Assembly (NCBI GenBank): GCA_009663185.1
Contig: VJZX01000010.1
Span: forward strand, 78,857 to 123,872
Length of the DNA: 45,016 nucleotides
Source of the DNA: Isoptericola halalbus
GTDB lineage: Bacteria > Actinomycetota > Actinomycetes > Actinomycetales > Cellulomonadaceae
Direction: 5' to 3'
Position 1 is the first letter of the stretch. Each line of letters starts with the position of its first letter. Below, piece by piece: positions 26,379 through 34,749 of the stretch. The notes beneath the pieces were generated by a model, which saw only the letters and a list, made by a program, of their open reading frames with translations, did no database searches and was not told the origin of the DNA. Both the position numbers and the translations under genes were made by a program.

Positions 26379-27305
26379 CTACTCCAGGGTGATTCCCCAC
26401 CGGACCTCGTGCTCCTCGCCCGGTGCGAGGCGCACGAGCCGGTCGCCCGAGTTGAAGGCGTCGGCGTAGCAGCTCATGGGCTCGGCCGCCAGGCCGATGC
26501 GCTCGTGCTGCGGAATGTGGTCGGCAGTGCAGACCTGCCAGCAGTCCATGGACTCGTCCATCCACACTGCGGCCGTGCTCCCGTCGGGGCAGCCGAGGCG
26601 GATCCAGGCACGGCCGTCGGCGTCGCGGACCGGGTCGGTCCAGGCGTCGTCGAGGTCGAGACTCTTCAGCGACCGGGTCTCGCGCAGGTCGTAGTCACCG
26701 GTGACGGGCTCGGTGCCCGTGGGGAGCAGCCGGTCGTCGACAGTCACGTGCGTCGCGGCGTCGACGCGCACGGTGCACTCGTCGAGCTCGGCGCCGCCCG
26801 TCGAGAGCCACGGGTGGAAGCCGACGCCGTACGGCGCGGTCCCGGCACCGACGTTGCGGGTGCGGACCGTGACGGTCAGGCCGCCCGGGCCGAGCGCGTA
26901 CGTGGCGCGGGTGACGAGCTGGAACGGCCAGCCCTTCTGCGCGGGCAGCGCGAGCTCGAGCGTGACGGAGCTCTCGGACCTCTCCACCGCGGTCCAGCGG
27001 TGCCAGCACGCGAGGCCGTGCAGGGCGGTGCCCCGGGCGGGCTCCGAGATCGGCAGCTGCTGCTGCTCGCCACCCGCCGTGTAGGCGCCGTCGCGCAGGC
27101 GGTTGGGCCACGGGACGAGGACGGCACCGTTGTAGACCGGCGCGTGCTCGCCCTCGGGGAACGGCACGGTGACGTCGCGGCCGGCCACCGTGTACTCGCG
27201 CAGCATCGCGCCCACCTCGGTGATCGTGGCGTGCTGATCGCCCGAGGAGATGGTGTGCTGGGTGCCCGACGGGGCGGGGATGGTCTGGGTCGTGTTCACG
27301 CTCAC
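26379..27305 (-). CDS. Aldose 1-epimerase family protein
   Basis: 308-residue galactose mutarotase-like enzyme that interconverts alpha and beta anomers of aldoses. Characteristic features are VLVPWPNRLRDGAY (substrate-binding Asn-Arg), TALHGLACWHRW (catalytic His), GVGFHPWLS (second His) and the C-terminal AAEPMSCYADAFNSGD, where the Glu is expected catalytic base. Two starts are close, GTG 27305 and GTG 27299, without a clear ribosome site; MNTTQTIPAPSG from 27299 is as likely. It is divergent from an aldo/keto reductase. Confidence 0.88.
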   Translation of the reverse strand: MSVNTTQTIPAPSGTQHTISSGDQHATITEVGAMLREYTVAGRDVTVPFPEGEHAPVYNGAVLVPWPNRLRDGAYTAGGEQQQLPISEPARGTALHGLACWHRWTAVERSESSVTLELALPAQKGWPFQLVTRATYALGPGGLTVTVRTRNVGAGTAPYGVGFHPWLSTGGAELDECTVRVDAATHVTVDDRLLPTGTEPVTGDYDLRETRSLKSLDLDDAWTDPVRDADGRAWIRLGCPDGSTAAVWMDESMDCWQVCTADHIPQHERIGLAAEPMSCYADAFNSGDRLVRLAPGEEHEVRWGITLE

Positions 27306-27376
27306 ACGGTAGTCGGAGAGCCGTATCCGCGGTGTCGGCGTAGCGTAGGGGGGTTGACCCCTGGACTGGAGGAACG

Positions 27377-28369
27377 ATGGAACAACGGGTGCTCGGCCGG
27401 ACCGGCCGGATGGTGTCGGTCGTCGGCCTGGGAACCTGGCAGCTCGGGGCCGACTGGGGCGAGGTGAGCGACGCCGACGCGCGCGCCGTCCTGGAGGCGT
27501 CGCTCGACGCGGGCGTGACCTTCTTCGACACGGCGGACGTGTACGGGGACGGGCGCAGCGAACAGCTGATCGGGGCCTTCCTCGCCGACCACGCCGACGC
27601 CGGGATCACCGTCGCGACCAAGATGGGCCGCCGGACGGACCAGGTGCCGGAGAACTACGTCATGCGGCACTTCCGCGAGTGGACCGAGCGGTCGCGGCGC
27701 AACCTCGGCGTCGAGACGCTCGACCTGGTGCAGCTGCACTGCCCGCCCACGGCCGTGTACTCCGACGACGCGGTGTTCGACGCGATGGACACGCTCGTCG
27801 CCGAGGGTGTGATGGCGGCGTACGGCGTGAGCGTCGAGACGGTCGAGGAGGCGATCACGGCGATCCGGCGTCCCGGCGTCGTCTCGGTGCAGATCATCCT
27901 CAACGCGTTCCGGCTCAAGCCGTTCGAGAAGGTGCTTCCCGCGGCCTCGGAGGCCGGCGTCGGCATCATCGCGCGCGTGCCGCTCGCCTCGGGTCTGCTT
28001 TCCGGGCGGTACACCAGCGACACGACGTTCGCCGAGAACGACCACCGCTCGTACAACCGCCAGGGCGAGTCGTTCGACGTCGGCGAGACGTTCTCGGGCG
28101 TCCCGTTCCAGGTGGGCGTCGAGGCAGCCACGGAGTTCGCCGCGCTCGCGCACCAGGTGATGCCGCAGCTCACGCCCGCGCAGGCCGCGATCGCGTGGTT
28201 GTGGCAGCAGCCGGGCGTGTCGACGGTCATCCCCGGCGCGCGCAGCCCCGAGCAGGCACGGCTCAACGCAGCCGCCGGCTCTGCGGAGGTGCTCGGCCCG
28301 CTGTTCACCTCCGGCGTGCGCGAGATCTACGAGGAGAAGATCAGGCAGCACGTCCACGACCGCTGGTGA
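27377..28369 (+). CDS. Aldo/keto reductase
   Basis: 330-residue NADPH-dependent oxidoreductase with a TIM-barrel fold. The catalytic tetrad Asp-Tyr-Lys-His is visible: FFDTADVYGDG, ATKMGRR and LVQLHCPP. NADPH-binding segments occur at GIIARVPLASGLLSGRY and STVIPGARSPEQARLN. The substrate is unknown; the YghZ/Aad-like subgroup is likely by its sequence order. The start ATG 27377 follows GGAGGAACG. A 20-bp-period motif array begins a few bases after its stop. Confidence 0.9.
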   Translation: MEQRVLGRTGRMVSVVGLGTWQLGADWGEVSDADARAVLEASLDAGVTFFDTADVYGDGRSEQLIGAFLADHADAGITVATKMGRRTDQVPENYVMRHFREWTERSRRNLGVETLDLVQLHCPPTAVYSDDAVFDAMDTLVAEGVMAAYGVSVETVEEAITAIRRPGVVSVQIILNAFRLKPFEKVLPAASEAGVGIIARVPLASGLLSGRYTSDTTFAENDHRSYNRQGESFDVGETFSGVPFQVGVEAATEFAALAHQVMPQLTPAQAAIAWLWQQPGVSTVIPGARSPEQARLNAAAGSAEVLGPLFTSGVREIYEEKIRQHVHDRW

Positions 28370-28373
28370 TGCC

Positions 28374-28440
28374 GAGGTAGAACCCCTCTCTCCGAGATAG
28401 AACGGTTCTCGCCGAGGTAGCGCGTTCGCGCTCGAGGTAG
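28374..28440. repeat. Four GAGGTAG motifs with exact 20-bp period
   Basis: GAGGTAG at 28374, GAGATAG at 28394, GAGGTAG at 28414 and GAGGTAG at 28434, each preceded by C or CC. They run head to tail at exactly 20 bp, two helical turns. It is the clearest member of the dispersed family and lies between convergent genes. A further CTACCTC occurs at 28504-28510 in the same gap. Confidence 0.75.
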
Positions 28441-28442
28441 CA

Positions 28443-28474
28443 GGCCCGACGACGGCACGTGCCGTCGTCGGGCC
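28443..28474 (+). terminator. Perfect 16-bp palindrome after the array
   Basis: 28443-28458 and 28459-28474 are exact complements (ggcccgacgacggcac), followed by cttcgc. It is likely the terminator of the aldo/keto reductase gene. Confidence 0.7.
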
Positions 28475-28520
28475 TTCGCACGTTCTCCTTGCCGGACGGC
28501 GTTCTACCTCGCGGACGACG

Positions 28521-28554
28521 GAGCCCCGCCCGCGCGGGTGCGCGGGCGGGGCTC
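28521..28554 (-). terminator. GC-rich hairpin at the end of kgd
   Basis: Arms 28521-28535 (gagccccgcccgcgc) and 28540-28554 are perfectly complementary around gggt, 11 bases past the kgd stop. Confidence 0.75.
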
Positions 28555-28565
28555 CGGACGGGACG

Positions 28566-31500
28566 TCAGCGGCTGCGCGTGAACGCCTGCTCCATGAGCA
28601 CGGCCTGCTGCTCCTTGTGCCGCTTGGCGGTTCCGGCCGCGGTCGACGCGGACGCCGGCCGCGAGACGACGGCGACGCGCGGCAGGTCCTCCGGGAGCGC
28701 CAGGTGCAGGTACGACCAGGCGCCCTGGTTCTCCGGCTCGTCCTGGACCCACACGACCTCGGCGTTCGGGAACGTGGCGAGCTGCTCGCGGATCTGCGGC
28801 TCGGGCAGCGGGTAGAGCTGCTCGAGGCGGATGATCGCGGCGCGGTCGTCTTGGCGCTTGAGGCGCTCGGCGATCAGGTCGTAGTACACGCGGCCCGTGC
28901 ACAGGATCACGCGGTCGACCTTGCCCGGGTCGATCGAGCCGTCCGCGACGCCGGCGTCGCCGAGCACAGGCTCGAACGTGCCGGTCGTGAAGTCCTCGAC
29001 GCTCGACGCCGCGGCCTTGAGACGCAGCAGCTGCTTGGGCGTGAAGACCACGAGCGGGCGGCGCGGGCGGTCGTAGGCCTGCTTGCGCAGCAGGTGGAAG
29101 TACGACGCCGGCGTCGACGGCTGGGCGATGGTCATGTTGTCCTCGGCGGCGAGCTGGAGGAACCGCTCGACGCGCGCCGAGGAGTGGTCCGGCCCCTGGC
29201 CCTCGTAGCCGTGCGGCAGCAGCATGACGACCGACGCCGACTGGCCCCACTTCTGCTCGGCCGACGAGATGAACTCGTCGATGACCGTCTGCGCGCCGTT
29301 GACGAAGTCGCCGAACTGGGCCTCCCACAGCACCAGGGCGTCTGGGCGCTCGACGGAGTACCCGTACTCGAAGCCAAGGGCCGCGTACTCGCTCAGCGAC
29401 GAGTCGTAGACCCAGAACTTCGCCTGGTCACCCGACAGGTACAGCAGGGGCGTCCACTCGGCGCCGGTGCTGCGGTCGTGCAGGACGGCGTGGCGCTGCA
29501 CGAAGGTGCCGCGCCGGGAGTCCTGGCCTGCGAGGCGCACCGGCGTGCCCTCGATGAGCAGGGAACCGAAGGCCACGAGCTCGCCGAAGCCCCAGTCGAT
29601 GCCACCCTCCTTGGCCATGAGCTGGCGCTTCTCGAGCAGCTGCATGAGCTTGGGGTGGACGGTGAAGCCCTCCGGCGGCGTGACGTGCACGTCGCCGACG
29701 CGCTCGAGGACCGAGTGCGAGATCGCCGTCTTCCAGCCGACCATGGTGCCCGCGTCGGACCGCTGCGACTCCGGACGCTCGAGGCCCGCGATCTCCTCCG
29801 TGCCCTCGGGCACCGTGTACGCGCCCGACTTGGTCTCGGTGAAGACCCGTTCGAGCTGAGCCTGGTAGTCCTTGAGCGCCTGCTCGGCCTCCTCGACCGT
29901 GATGTCGCCGCGAGCCACGAGGTTCTTCGTGTACAGCTTGCGCACCGACTGCTTGGCCTCGATGAGGTTGTACATGAGCGGCTGCGTCATCGACGGGTCG
30001 TCGCCCTCGTTGTGCCCGCGACGCCGGTAGCAGATCATGTCGATGATCACGTCGCGGTCGAACTGCTCGCGGTACGCGAACGCGAGCTCGGCCACCCGTA
30101 CGCAGGCCTCGGGGTCGTCGCCGTTCACGTGGAACACCGGGATCTGGTAGCCCTTGGCGACGTCGGTCGCGTAGGTGGTCGAGCGCGACGACGACGGACC
30201 GGTCGTGAAGCCGACCTGGTTGTTGATGATCACGTGGATCGTGCCGCCGGTGCGGTAGCCGCGCAGCTGCGACAGGTTGAGCACCTCGGGGACGACGCCC
30301 TGGCCGGCGAACGCGGCGTCGCCGTGAATCAGGATCGGCAGCACCGAGAAGCCGTCGCCGCCGAGGTCGATACGGTCCTGCTTGGCGCGCACGATGCCCT
30401 CGAGCACCGGGTCGACCGCCTCGAGATGGGACGGGTTCGCGGCGAGGTAGACCTTGGTCGTGGCGCCCGACTCGGCCGTGAACACGCCCTCGGTCCCGAG
30501 GTGGTACTTCACGTCGCCGGAGCCCTGGACGCTCTTCGGGTCGAGCTGGCCCTCGAACTCCTTGAAGATCTGCGCGTAGCTCTTGCCCGCGATGTTGGCG
30601 AGCACGTTGAGCCGGCCGCGGTGCGCCATGCCGACGCCGACCTCGTCGAGGCCGTTCTCGGCGGCCTTCGACAGGATCGCGTCGAGCAGCGGGATGACCG
30701 ACTCGCCCCCCTCGAGCGAGAAGCGCTTCTGGCCGACGTACTTGGTCTGCAGGAAGGTCTCGAACGCCTCGGCGGAGTTGAGGCGACGCAGGATGCGCAG
30801 CTGGTCCTCGCGCGGCGTGCGGGCGTAGCCGGACTCGAGCCGGTCCTGCAGCCACTTGCGCTGGGCCGGGTCGGAGATGTGCATGTACTCGATGCCGATC
30901 GAGCGGCAGTACGACTCGCGCAGCAGGCCCAGCGTGTCCCGCAGCGTGGCCTTCGGCTTTCCGCCGAACCCGCCCGTGGGGAACAGGCGGTCGAGGTCCC
31001 ACAGCGTCAGGCCGTGGTTCTGGATGTCGAGGTCGGGGTGCTTGCGCTGGCGGTAGGCGAGCGGGTCGGTGTCTGCCATGAGGTGGCCGCGCGAGCGGTA
31101 CGACTGGATGATCTCGGCGATCTTGGCAGGCTTGGCCGCCTCGACATCGGCGTCGGTCGTGTTGTCGCGGACCCAGCGCACGGGCTCGTACGGGACCCGC
31201 AGCGCGGCGAACACGCGGTCGTAGAAGCCGTCGAGGCCGAGCAGCTTGCTGGCGAGGATCTTGAGGAACTCGCCCGACTGCGCACCCTGGATGATGCGGT
31301 GGTCGTAGGTCGACGTGATCGTCATGACCTTCGACACGCCCATGCGTGCGAGCTGCTCCTCGGACGCGCCCGCGAACTCCGCGGGGTAGTCCATCGCGCC
31401 GACGCCGATGATCGTGCCCTGCCCCTGCATGAGGCGCGGGACCGAGTGCACCGTGCCGATGCCGCCGGGGTTGGTCAGCGAGATCGTCGTGCCGGCGAAG

Positions 31501-32468
31501 TCCTCGACCGTGAGCTTGCCGCCGCGGGCCTTGCGCACCAGGTCCTCGTAGGCGGCCCAGAACCCGGAGAAGTCGAGCTCGTCGGCCTTCTTGATGCTCG
31601 GCACGAGCAGCTGGCGCGAGCCGTCCGGCTTGGCCAGGTCGATCGCGAGGCCGAAACCGACGTGCGCCGGCTGGACGATGCCCGGCTTGCCGTCGACGAC
31701 CTGGAAGTGCGCGTTCATGACCGGCATGTCGGCCAGCGCCTCGACGAGGGCGAAGCCGATGAGGTGCGTGAACGAGATCTTGCCGCCGCGGCCGCGGGCG
31801 AGGTGGTTGTTGATGACGATGCGGTTGTCGACCATCAGCTTGGCGGGAACCGCGCGCACCGACGTGGCGGTCGGCACCTCGAGCGACGCCTCCATGTTGG
31901 TCACGACGCGCGCGGCGGGGCCGCGGAGCTTCTGCACGTCGTCGGTCGCCAGGTCCTCACCGGTCGTGGGCTTGCTGCGCGCGACCTCCGCGTACGGTGC
32001 CGTCGCCGGCTGCGCCTCAGCCACCGGGCGCGGGTTGGCCCGCTCGGCCGCGCTCGTCGTCGGGTCGGCGGGGACGGGCGCCGGGCGCACCGTCTGCGCC
32101 TCCTCGGCGGCGGCCGTGCCCGAGGTCGCGCGGCCCTGGCCGCGGGGCGACTGGGGCGCGGACTCGACCGCGGCGGGGGCCTGCGCGTCGGGCGCCAGCT
32201 GCGCGGGCGCCGACGCCGGGGAGCTCGACGCCGACTCCCTGGCCGCCTCCGCCCCCGACGCGCCGTCGGAGCCTTCCTGCGACTCGGCCGGCGTGTAGTC
32301 GGCGAAGAAGTCCCACCACGCGGGATCGACCGCGTTCTTGTCCTTGAGGTACTGCTCGTAGAGCTCGTCGACGAGCCACTCGTTGGCTCCGAACGACGCA
32401 CTCGCTGCGCTGATCGACTCTGAACCAGCCTTCGGGGACACCACGCGCGGATCGCCCACTTTCACCAC
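28566..32468 (-). CDS. kgd: Multifunctional 2-oxoglutarate dehydrogenase (Kgd: E1 plus succinyltransferase)
   Basis: 1300-residue fusion typical of actinobacteria. A short N-terminal segment (SFGANEWLVDELYEQYLKDK) is followed by a low-complexity Ala/Ser/Pro linker, an E2-type acyltransferase domain with its active His in TYDHRIIQGAQSGEFL (about residue 390), then the thiamine-dependent E1 domain (HGDAAFAGQGVVPEVLNLSQ, RRRGHNEGDDPSMTQPLMYN) and the transketolase-like C-terminal half ending in LMEQAFTRSR. There is no lipoyl domain, so it works with other complex subunits, as in mycobacteria and Corynebacterium. It makes succinyl-CoA in the TCA cycle. The start is uncertain: GTG 32468, 32444 or 32441; none has a strong ribosome site. 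Confidence 0.95.
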   Translation of the reverse strand: MVKVGDPRVVSPKAGSESISAASASFGANEWLVDELYEQYLKDKNAVDPAWWDFFADYTPAESQEGSDGASGAEAARESASSSPASAPAQLAPDAQAPAAVESAPQSPRGQGRATSGTAAAEEAQTVRPAPVPADPTTSAAERANPRPVAEAQPATAPYAEVARSKPTTGEDLATDDVQKLRGPAARVVTNMEASLEVPTATSVRAVPAKLMVDNRIVINNHLARGRGGKISFTHLIGFALVEALADMPVMNAHFQVVDGKPGIVQPAHVGFGLAIDLAKPDGSRQLLVPSIKKADELDFSGFWAAYEDLVRKARGGKLTVEDFAGTTISLTNPGGIGTVHSVPRLMQGQGTIIGVGAMDYPAEFAGASEEQLARMGVSKVMTITSTYDHRIIQGAQSGEFLKILASKLLGLDGFYDRVFAALRVPYEPVRWVRDNTTDADVEAAKPAKIAEIIQSYRSRGHLMADTDPLAYRQRKHPDLDIQNHGLTLWDLDRLFPTGGFGGKPKATLRDTLGLLRESYCRSIGIEYMHISDPAQRKWLQDRLESGYARTPREDQLRILRRLNSAEAFETFLQTKYVGQKRFSLEGGESVIPLLDAILSKAAENGLDEVGVGMAHRGRLNVLANIAGKSYAQIFKEFEGQLDPKSVQGSGDVKYHLGTEGVFTAESGATTKVYLAANPSHLEAVDPVLEGIVRAKQDRIDLGGDGFSVLPILIHGDAAFAGQGVVPEVLNLSQLRGYRTGGTIHVIINNQVGFTTGPSSSRSTTYATDVAKGYQIPVFHVNGDDPEACVRVAELAFAYREQFDRDVIIDMICYRRRGHNEGDDPSMTQPLMYNLIEAKQSVRKLYTKNLVARGDITVEEAEQALKDYQAQLERVFTETKSGAYTVPEGTEEIAGLERPESQRSDAGTMVGWKTAISHSVLERVGDVHVTPPEGFTVHPKLMQLLEKRQLMAKEGGIDWGFGELVAFGSLLIEGTPVRLAGQDSRRGTFVQRHAVLHDRSTGAEWTPLLYLSGDQAKFWVYDSSLSEYAALGFEYGYSVERPDALVLWEAQFGDFVNGAQTVIDEFISSAEQKWGQSASVVMLLPHGYEGQGPDHSSARVERFLQLAAEDNMTIAQPSTPASYFHLLRKQAYDRPRRPLVVFTPKQLLRLKAAASSVEDFTTGTFEPVLGDAGVADGSIDPGKVDRVILCTGRVYYDLIAERLKRQDDRAAIIRLEQLYPLPEPQIREQLATFPNAEVVWVQDEPENQGAWSYLHLALPEDLPRVAVVSRPASASTAAGTAKRHKEQQAVLMEQAFTRSR

Positions 32469-32594
32469 ATTGCTATGTCGGATCTGTGCCGTTGCCCGCT
32501 GAGCCGGGCAATGTCCAGCCTATGCCCTCAGCCGTGACGCGCAGCGGAGCTGCGACGGGCCCGATCCGGCGCGATATGGCCGTTCGACACCTAG

Positions 32595-32619
32595 CCCGAC
32601 CGGTGAGTAATAGGTCGGG
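32595..32619 (-). terminator. Weak hairpin between the two-component operon and kgd
   Basis: Arms cccgacc and ggtcggg pair perfectly around an 11-base loop. It lies in the 264-bp gap between the sensor-kinase stop and kgd, both on the minus strand. A second small palindrome, GTGAG-gtat-CTCAC, lies at 32691-32704. I see nothing else coding in this gap. Confidence 0.4.
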
Positions 32620-32732
32620 AAACGACACGTCGTCGTTGCGTCGAGCGACGTCATGCGAGGCCCACGAGCGAGAGACGAGCGCATTTCCGTGTGAGGTATC
32701 TCACGTTTCGCGCCGGTGGTGCGGCGGCCGCC

Positions 32733-33842
32733 TCACTCGTCGGTCTCGGTGGTCACTCCCGGCGCGGGCCGGGCGACGACGGGGAGCGTGACGCGCATCG
32801 TCGCGCCGCGCGTCGTGTCGGCGACCTCGACGTGCCCTCCGTGCAGGTCGACAGCCCAGCGGACGATCGCGAGCCCGATGCCGGTCCCGCCGCTCGTCGA
32901 GCCTGCATGCACGCGCGCCGGCGTCGAGCCCCGGGCGAACCGCTCGAAGATGCGCTCGCGGTCCTCGGGCGCGATGCCGGGACCATCGTCGCTCACCTCG
33001 ATGACGACCTCGTCGTCGATGGGATAGGCGTCGAGTCGCACGGTGCCGCCGTGCGGCGAGTGCCGGATCGCGTTCTGCAGGAGGTTGGTCACGACCTGGC
33101 GCAGCCGTTCGGCGTCGGCCTCGAGCAGCAGGTCCGGCGGGGTGACGTCGACGACGTAGCTCAGCCCCTTCCCGGCGTCGACCATCGAGACCGCCTGCGC
33201 GCACTCCTCGAGGAAGTCGCCGACGGCAATGTCGCTCAGCACGAGCGCCGACGCCCCGGCCTCGACGCGCGACAGGTCGAGCAGGTACGTCACGAGCCGG
33301 GTCAGCCGCTCGGTCTGCTCGAGCGAGAGCTCGAGCGAGGCCTTGGAGGGCTCCGTGACACCGTCGACCATGTTCTCGAGCTGGGCCTGCAGCGCCGCGA
33401 CGGGCGTGCGCAGCTCGTGCGAGACGTTCGCGATGAGCTCGCGCCGGATCCGGTCGCTGTTGTCCAGGTCGGCGGCCATCATGTTGAACGCCTCGGCCAG
33501 CTGGCCGACCTCGTCGCGACTCGTGGCGCGCACGCGGATCGAGTAGTCGCCGTCGGCCATCGCCTGTGCGGCCGCCGTCATGTCGCGCAGCGGCGACGTC
33601 ATCCCGCGCGCCAGGATCTGCGTCAGCACGAGCGACAGGAAGATCGCGAGCGGGAACGTCCGGCTCGGGCCGAGCTCGAAGCGCAGACCGACCCATGTGA
33701 CGAGCACGGCGAACGTGACGGTCGCCGCGACGAGCAGGCCGAGCTTGGTCTTCAGAGACCGGACCGGGTCGAGCGGGCGCACGTCCGGCAGCCGGTGGTG
33801 CTCCTTGCGGGGCTTGCCCTGCGGGCCGTGCGGCTCGGCCAC
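32733..33842 (-). CDS. Sensor histidine kinase
   Basis: 369-residue membrane kinase with two closely spaced hydrophobic segments (KTKLGLLVAATVTFAVLVTW and FPLAIFLSLVLTQILARG), a very short outside loop, a HAMP domain, H-box ANVSHELRTPVAAL with H142, N-box TNLLQNAIRHSPHG, G1 VSDDGPGIAPEDR and G2 GGTGIGLAIVRWAVDLHGG. The minimal loop suggests sensing within the membrane or through a partner. GTG 33842 starts one base after the regulator's stop, so translation is coupled. The stimulus is unknown. Confidence 0.87.
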   Translation of the reverse strand: MAEPHGPQGKPRKEHHRLPDVRPLDPVRSLKTKLGLLVAATVTFAVLVTWVGLRFELGPSRTFPLAIFLSLVLTQILARGMTSPLRDMTAAAQAMADGDYSIRVRATSRDEVGQLAEAFNMMAADLDNSDRIRRELIANVSHELRTPVAALQAQLENMVDGVTEPSKASLELSLEQTERLTRLVTYLLDLSRVEAGASALVLSDIAVGDFLEECAQAVSMVDAGKGLSYVVDVTPPDLLLEADAERLRQVVTNLLQNAIRHSPHGGTVRLDAYPIDDEVVIEVSDDGPGIAPEDRERIFERFARGSTPARVHAGSTSGGTGIGLAIVRWAVDLHGGHVEVADTTRGATMRVTLPVVARPAPGVTTETDE

Positions 33843-33843
33843 C

Positions 33844-34593
33844 TCAGCCCGCCGGGGGTTCGAACGCGTATCCCACGCCGTGCACGGTGCGGATGAGGTC
33901 CGCACCGAGCTTGCGGCGCAGCGCCTTGATGTGGGAGTCGACGGTGCGCGTCCCGCTCGCGTCCGCCCAGTCCCACACCTCGGCGAGCAGACGCTCGCGC
34001 GTGAGCACGGTCTTCGGCGAGCTGGCGAGCATGACGAGCAGCTCGAACTCCGTGGGGGTGAGGTGGACCTCCTCGCCGGCGCGGTGCACGCGGCGCTGGG
34101 CGCGGTCGATCACGACATCGCCCATGACGATCGGGGGGTCGGTGGGCGTCGCCACGGCGACCTGGTTCGCCCGCTCGACCCGCCGCAGCAACGCCTTGAC
34201 GCGCGCGACGAGCTCGCGCATCGAGAACGGCTTGGTCATGTAGTCGTCCGCGCCGACCCCGAGGCCGACGAGCATGTCGGTCTCGTCGTCGCGGGCCGTG
34301 AGCATGAGGATCGGCACGGGCCGGTCTGCCTGGATGCGCCGCGTCACCTCGAGCCCGTCGATTCCGGGCAGCATGACGTCGAGGACGACGGCGTCGGGCT
34401 GGAGCCGGGCCGCCGCGTCGACGCCGGACAGGCCGTCGCGCGCCACCTCGACGCGCCAGCCCTCCGCGGACAGTCGCTGCGCGATCGCCGTGGCGATCGC
34501 AGGCTCGTCCTCGACGACGAGCACGGTCGCGCTCTGCTGGCCTGCGACGGCCTGGCCGGAGCCGCCGGCCGCGGCAGGGGGAGTGGTCGTCAT
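33844..34593 (-). CDS. OmpR-family response regulator
   Basis: 249-residue regulator with a disordered 20-residue Ala/Gly/Pro start, a receiver domain (VLVVEDEPAIATAI) with phospho-acceptor D72 in VVLDVMLPGIDG and Lys in MTKPFSMREL, and a winged-helix C-terminus (LTPTEFELLVMLASSPKT to TVHGVGYAFEPPAG). It is paired with the kinase downstream. ATG 34593 is chosen because it keeps the normal domain length. It is divergent from the CNNM-type gene, with a 149-bp gap. Confidence 0.9.
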   Translation of the reverse strand: MTTTPPAAAGGSGQAVAGQQSATVLVVEDEPAIATAIAQRLSAEGWRVEVARDGLSGVDAAARLQPDAVVLDVMLPGIDGLEVTRRIQADRPVPILMLTARDDETDMLVGLGVGADDYMTKPFSMRELVARVKALLRRVERANQVAVATPTDPPIVMGDVVIDRAQRRVHRAGEEVHLTPTEFELLVMLASSPKTVLTRERLLAEVWDWADASGTRTVDSHIKALRRKLGADLIRTVHGVGYAFEPPAG

Positions 34594-34667
34594 GGCCCCA
34601 TCTTGCACTGCGGACCTGGGCGCGCGCTGAGGGCGCGCTGTCCGGGACGCGTTCGGCGCGGCTGCGT

Positions 34668-34673
34668 TACGAT
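34668..34673 (+). promoter_or_regulatory. TACGAT -10 box upstream of the CNNM-type gene
   Basis: TACGAT ends 10 bases before ATG 34684 of a short leader ORF, so transcription would start almost at that ATG. The antiporter gene has a similar element at 7872 (TACGATCGG in both). Confidence 0.5.
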
Positions 34674-34683
34674 CGGTGCCACG

Positions 34684-34749
34684 ATGGACGACAGTCGATA
34701 TACCAGCCCATCCCGTCACCGCAGTCCGCTGCGAGGTCTCCCGTGCTAG
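34684..34749 (+). CDS. Possible 21-residue leader peptide
   Basis: ATG 34684 opens a 21-codon ORF ([20 protein letters not shown] then C), rich in Ser, Pro and Arg, whose TAG stop at 34747-34749 overlaps the GTG start of the next gene (34743). A -10 box ends 10 bases upstream, so it would be close to leaderless. Its role as a coupling or attenuation peptide is an inference; no protein family is recognised. Confidence 0.4.
   Translation: MDDSRYTSPSRHRSPLRGLPC

Noticed and set aside
28617-32423. A very long open frame on the plus strand opposite kgd (over 1200 codons)
   Set aside because: It is an antisense shadow caused by GC-rich codon positions; its translation is Arg/Leu/Val/Asp-biased with no domain, while the minus strand encodes an unmistakable Kgd.
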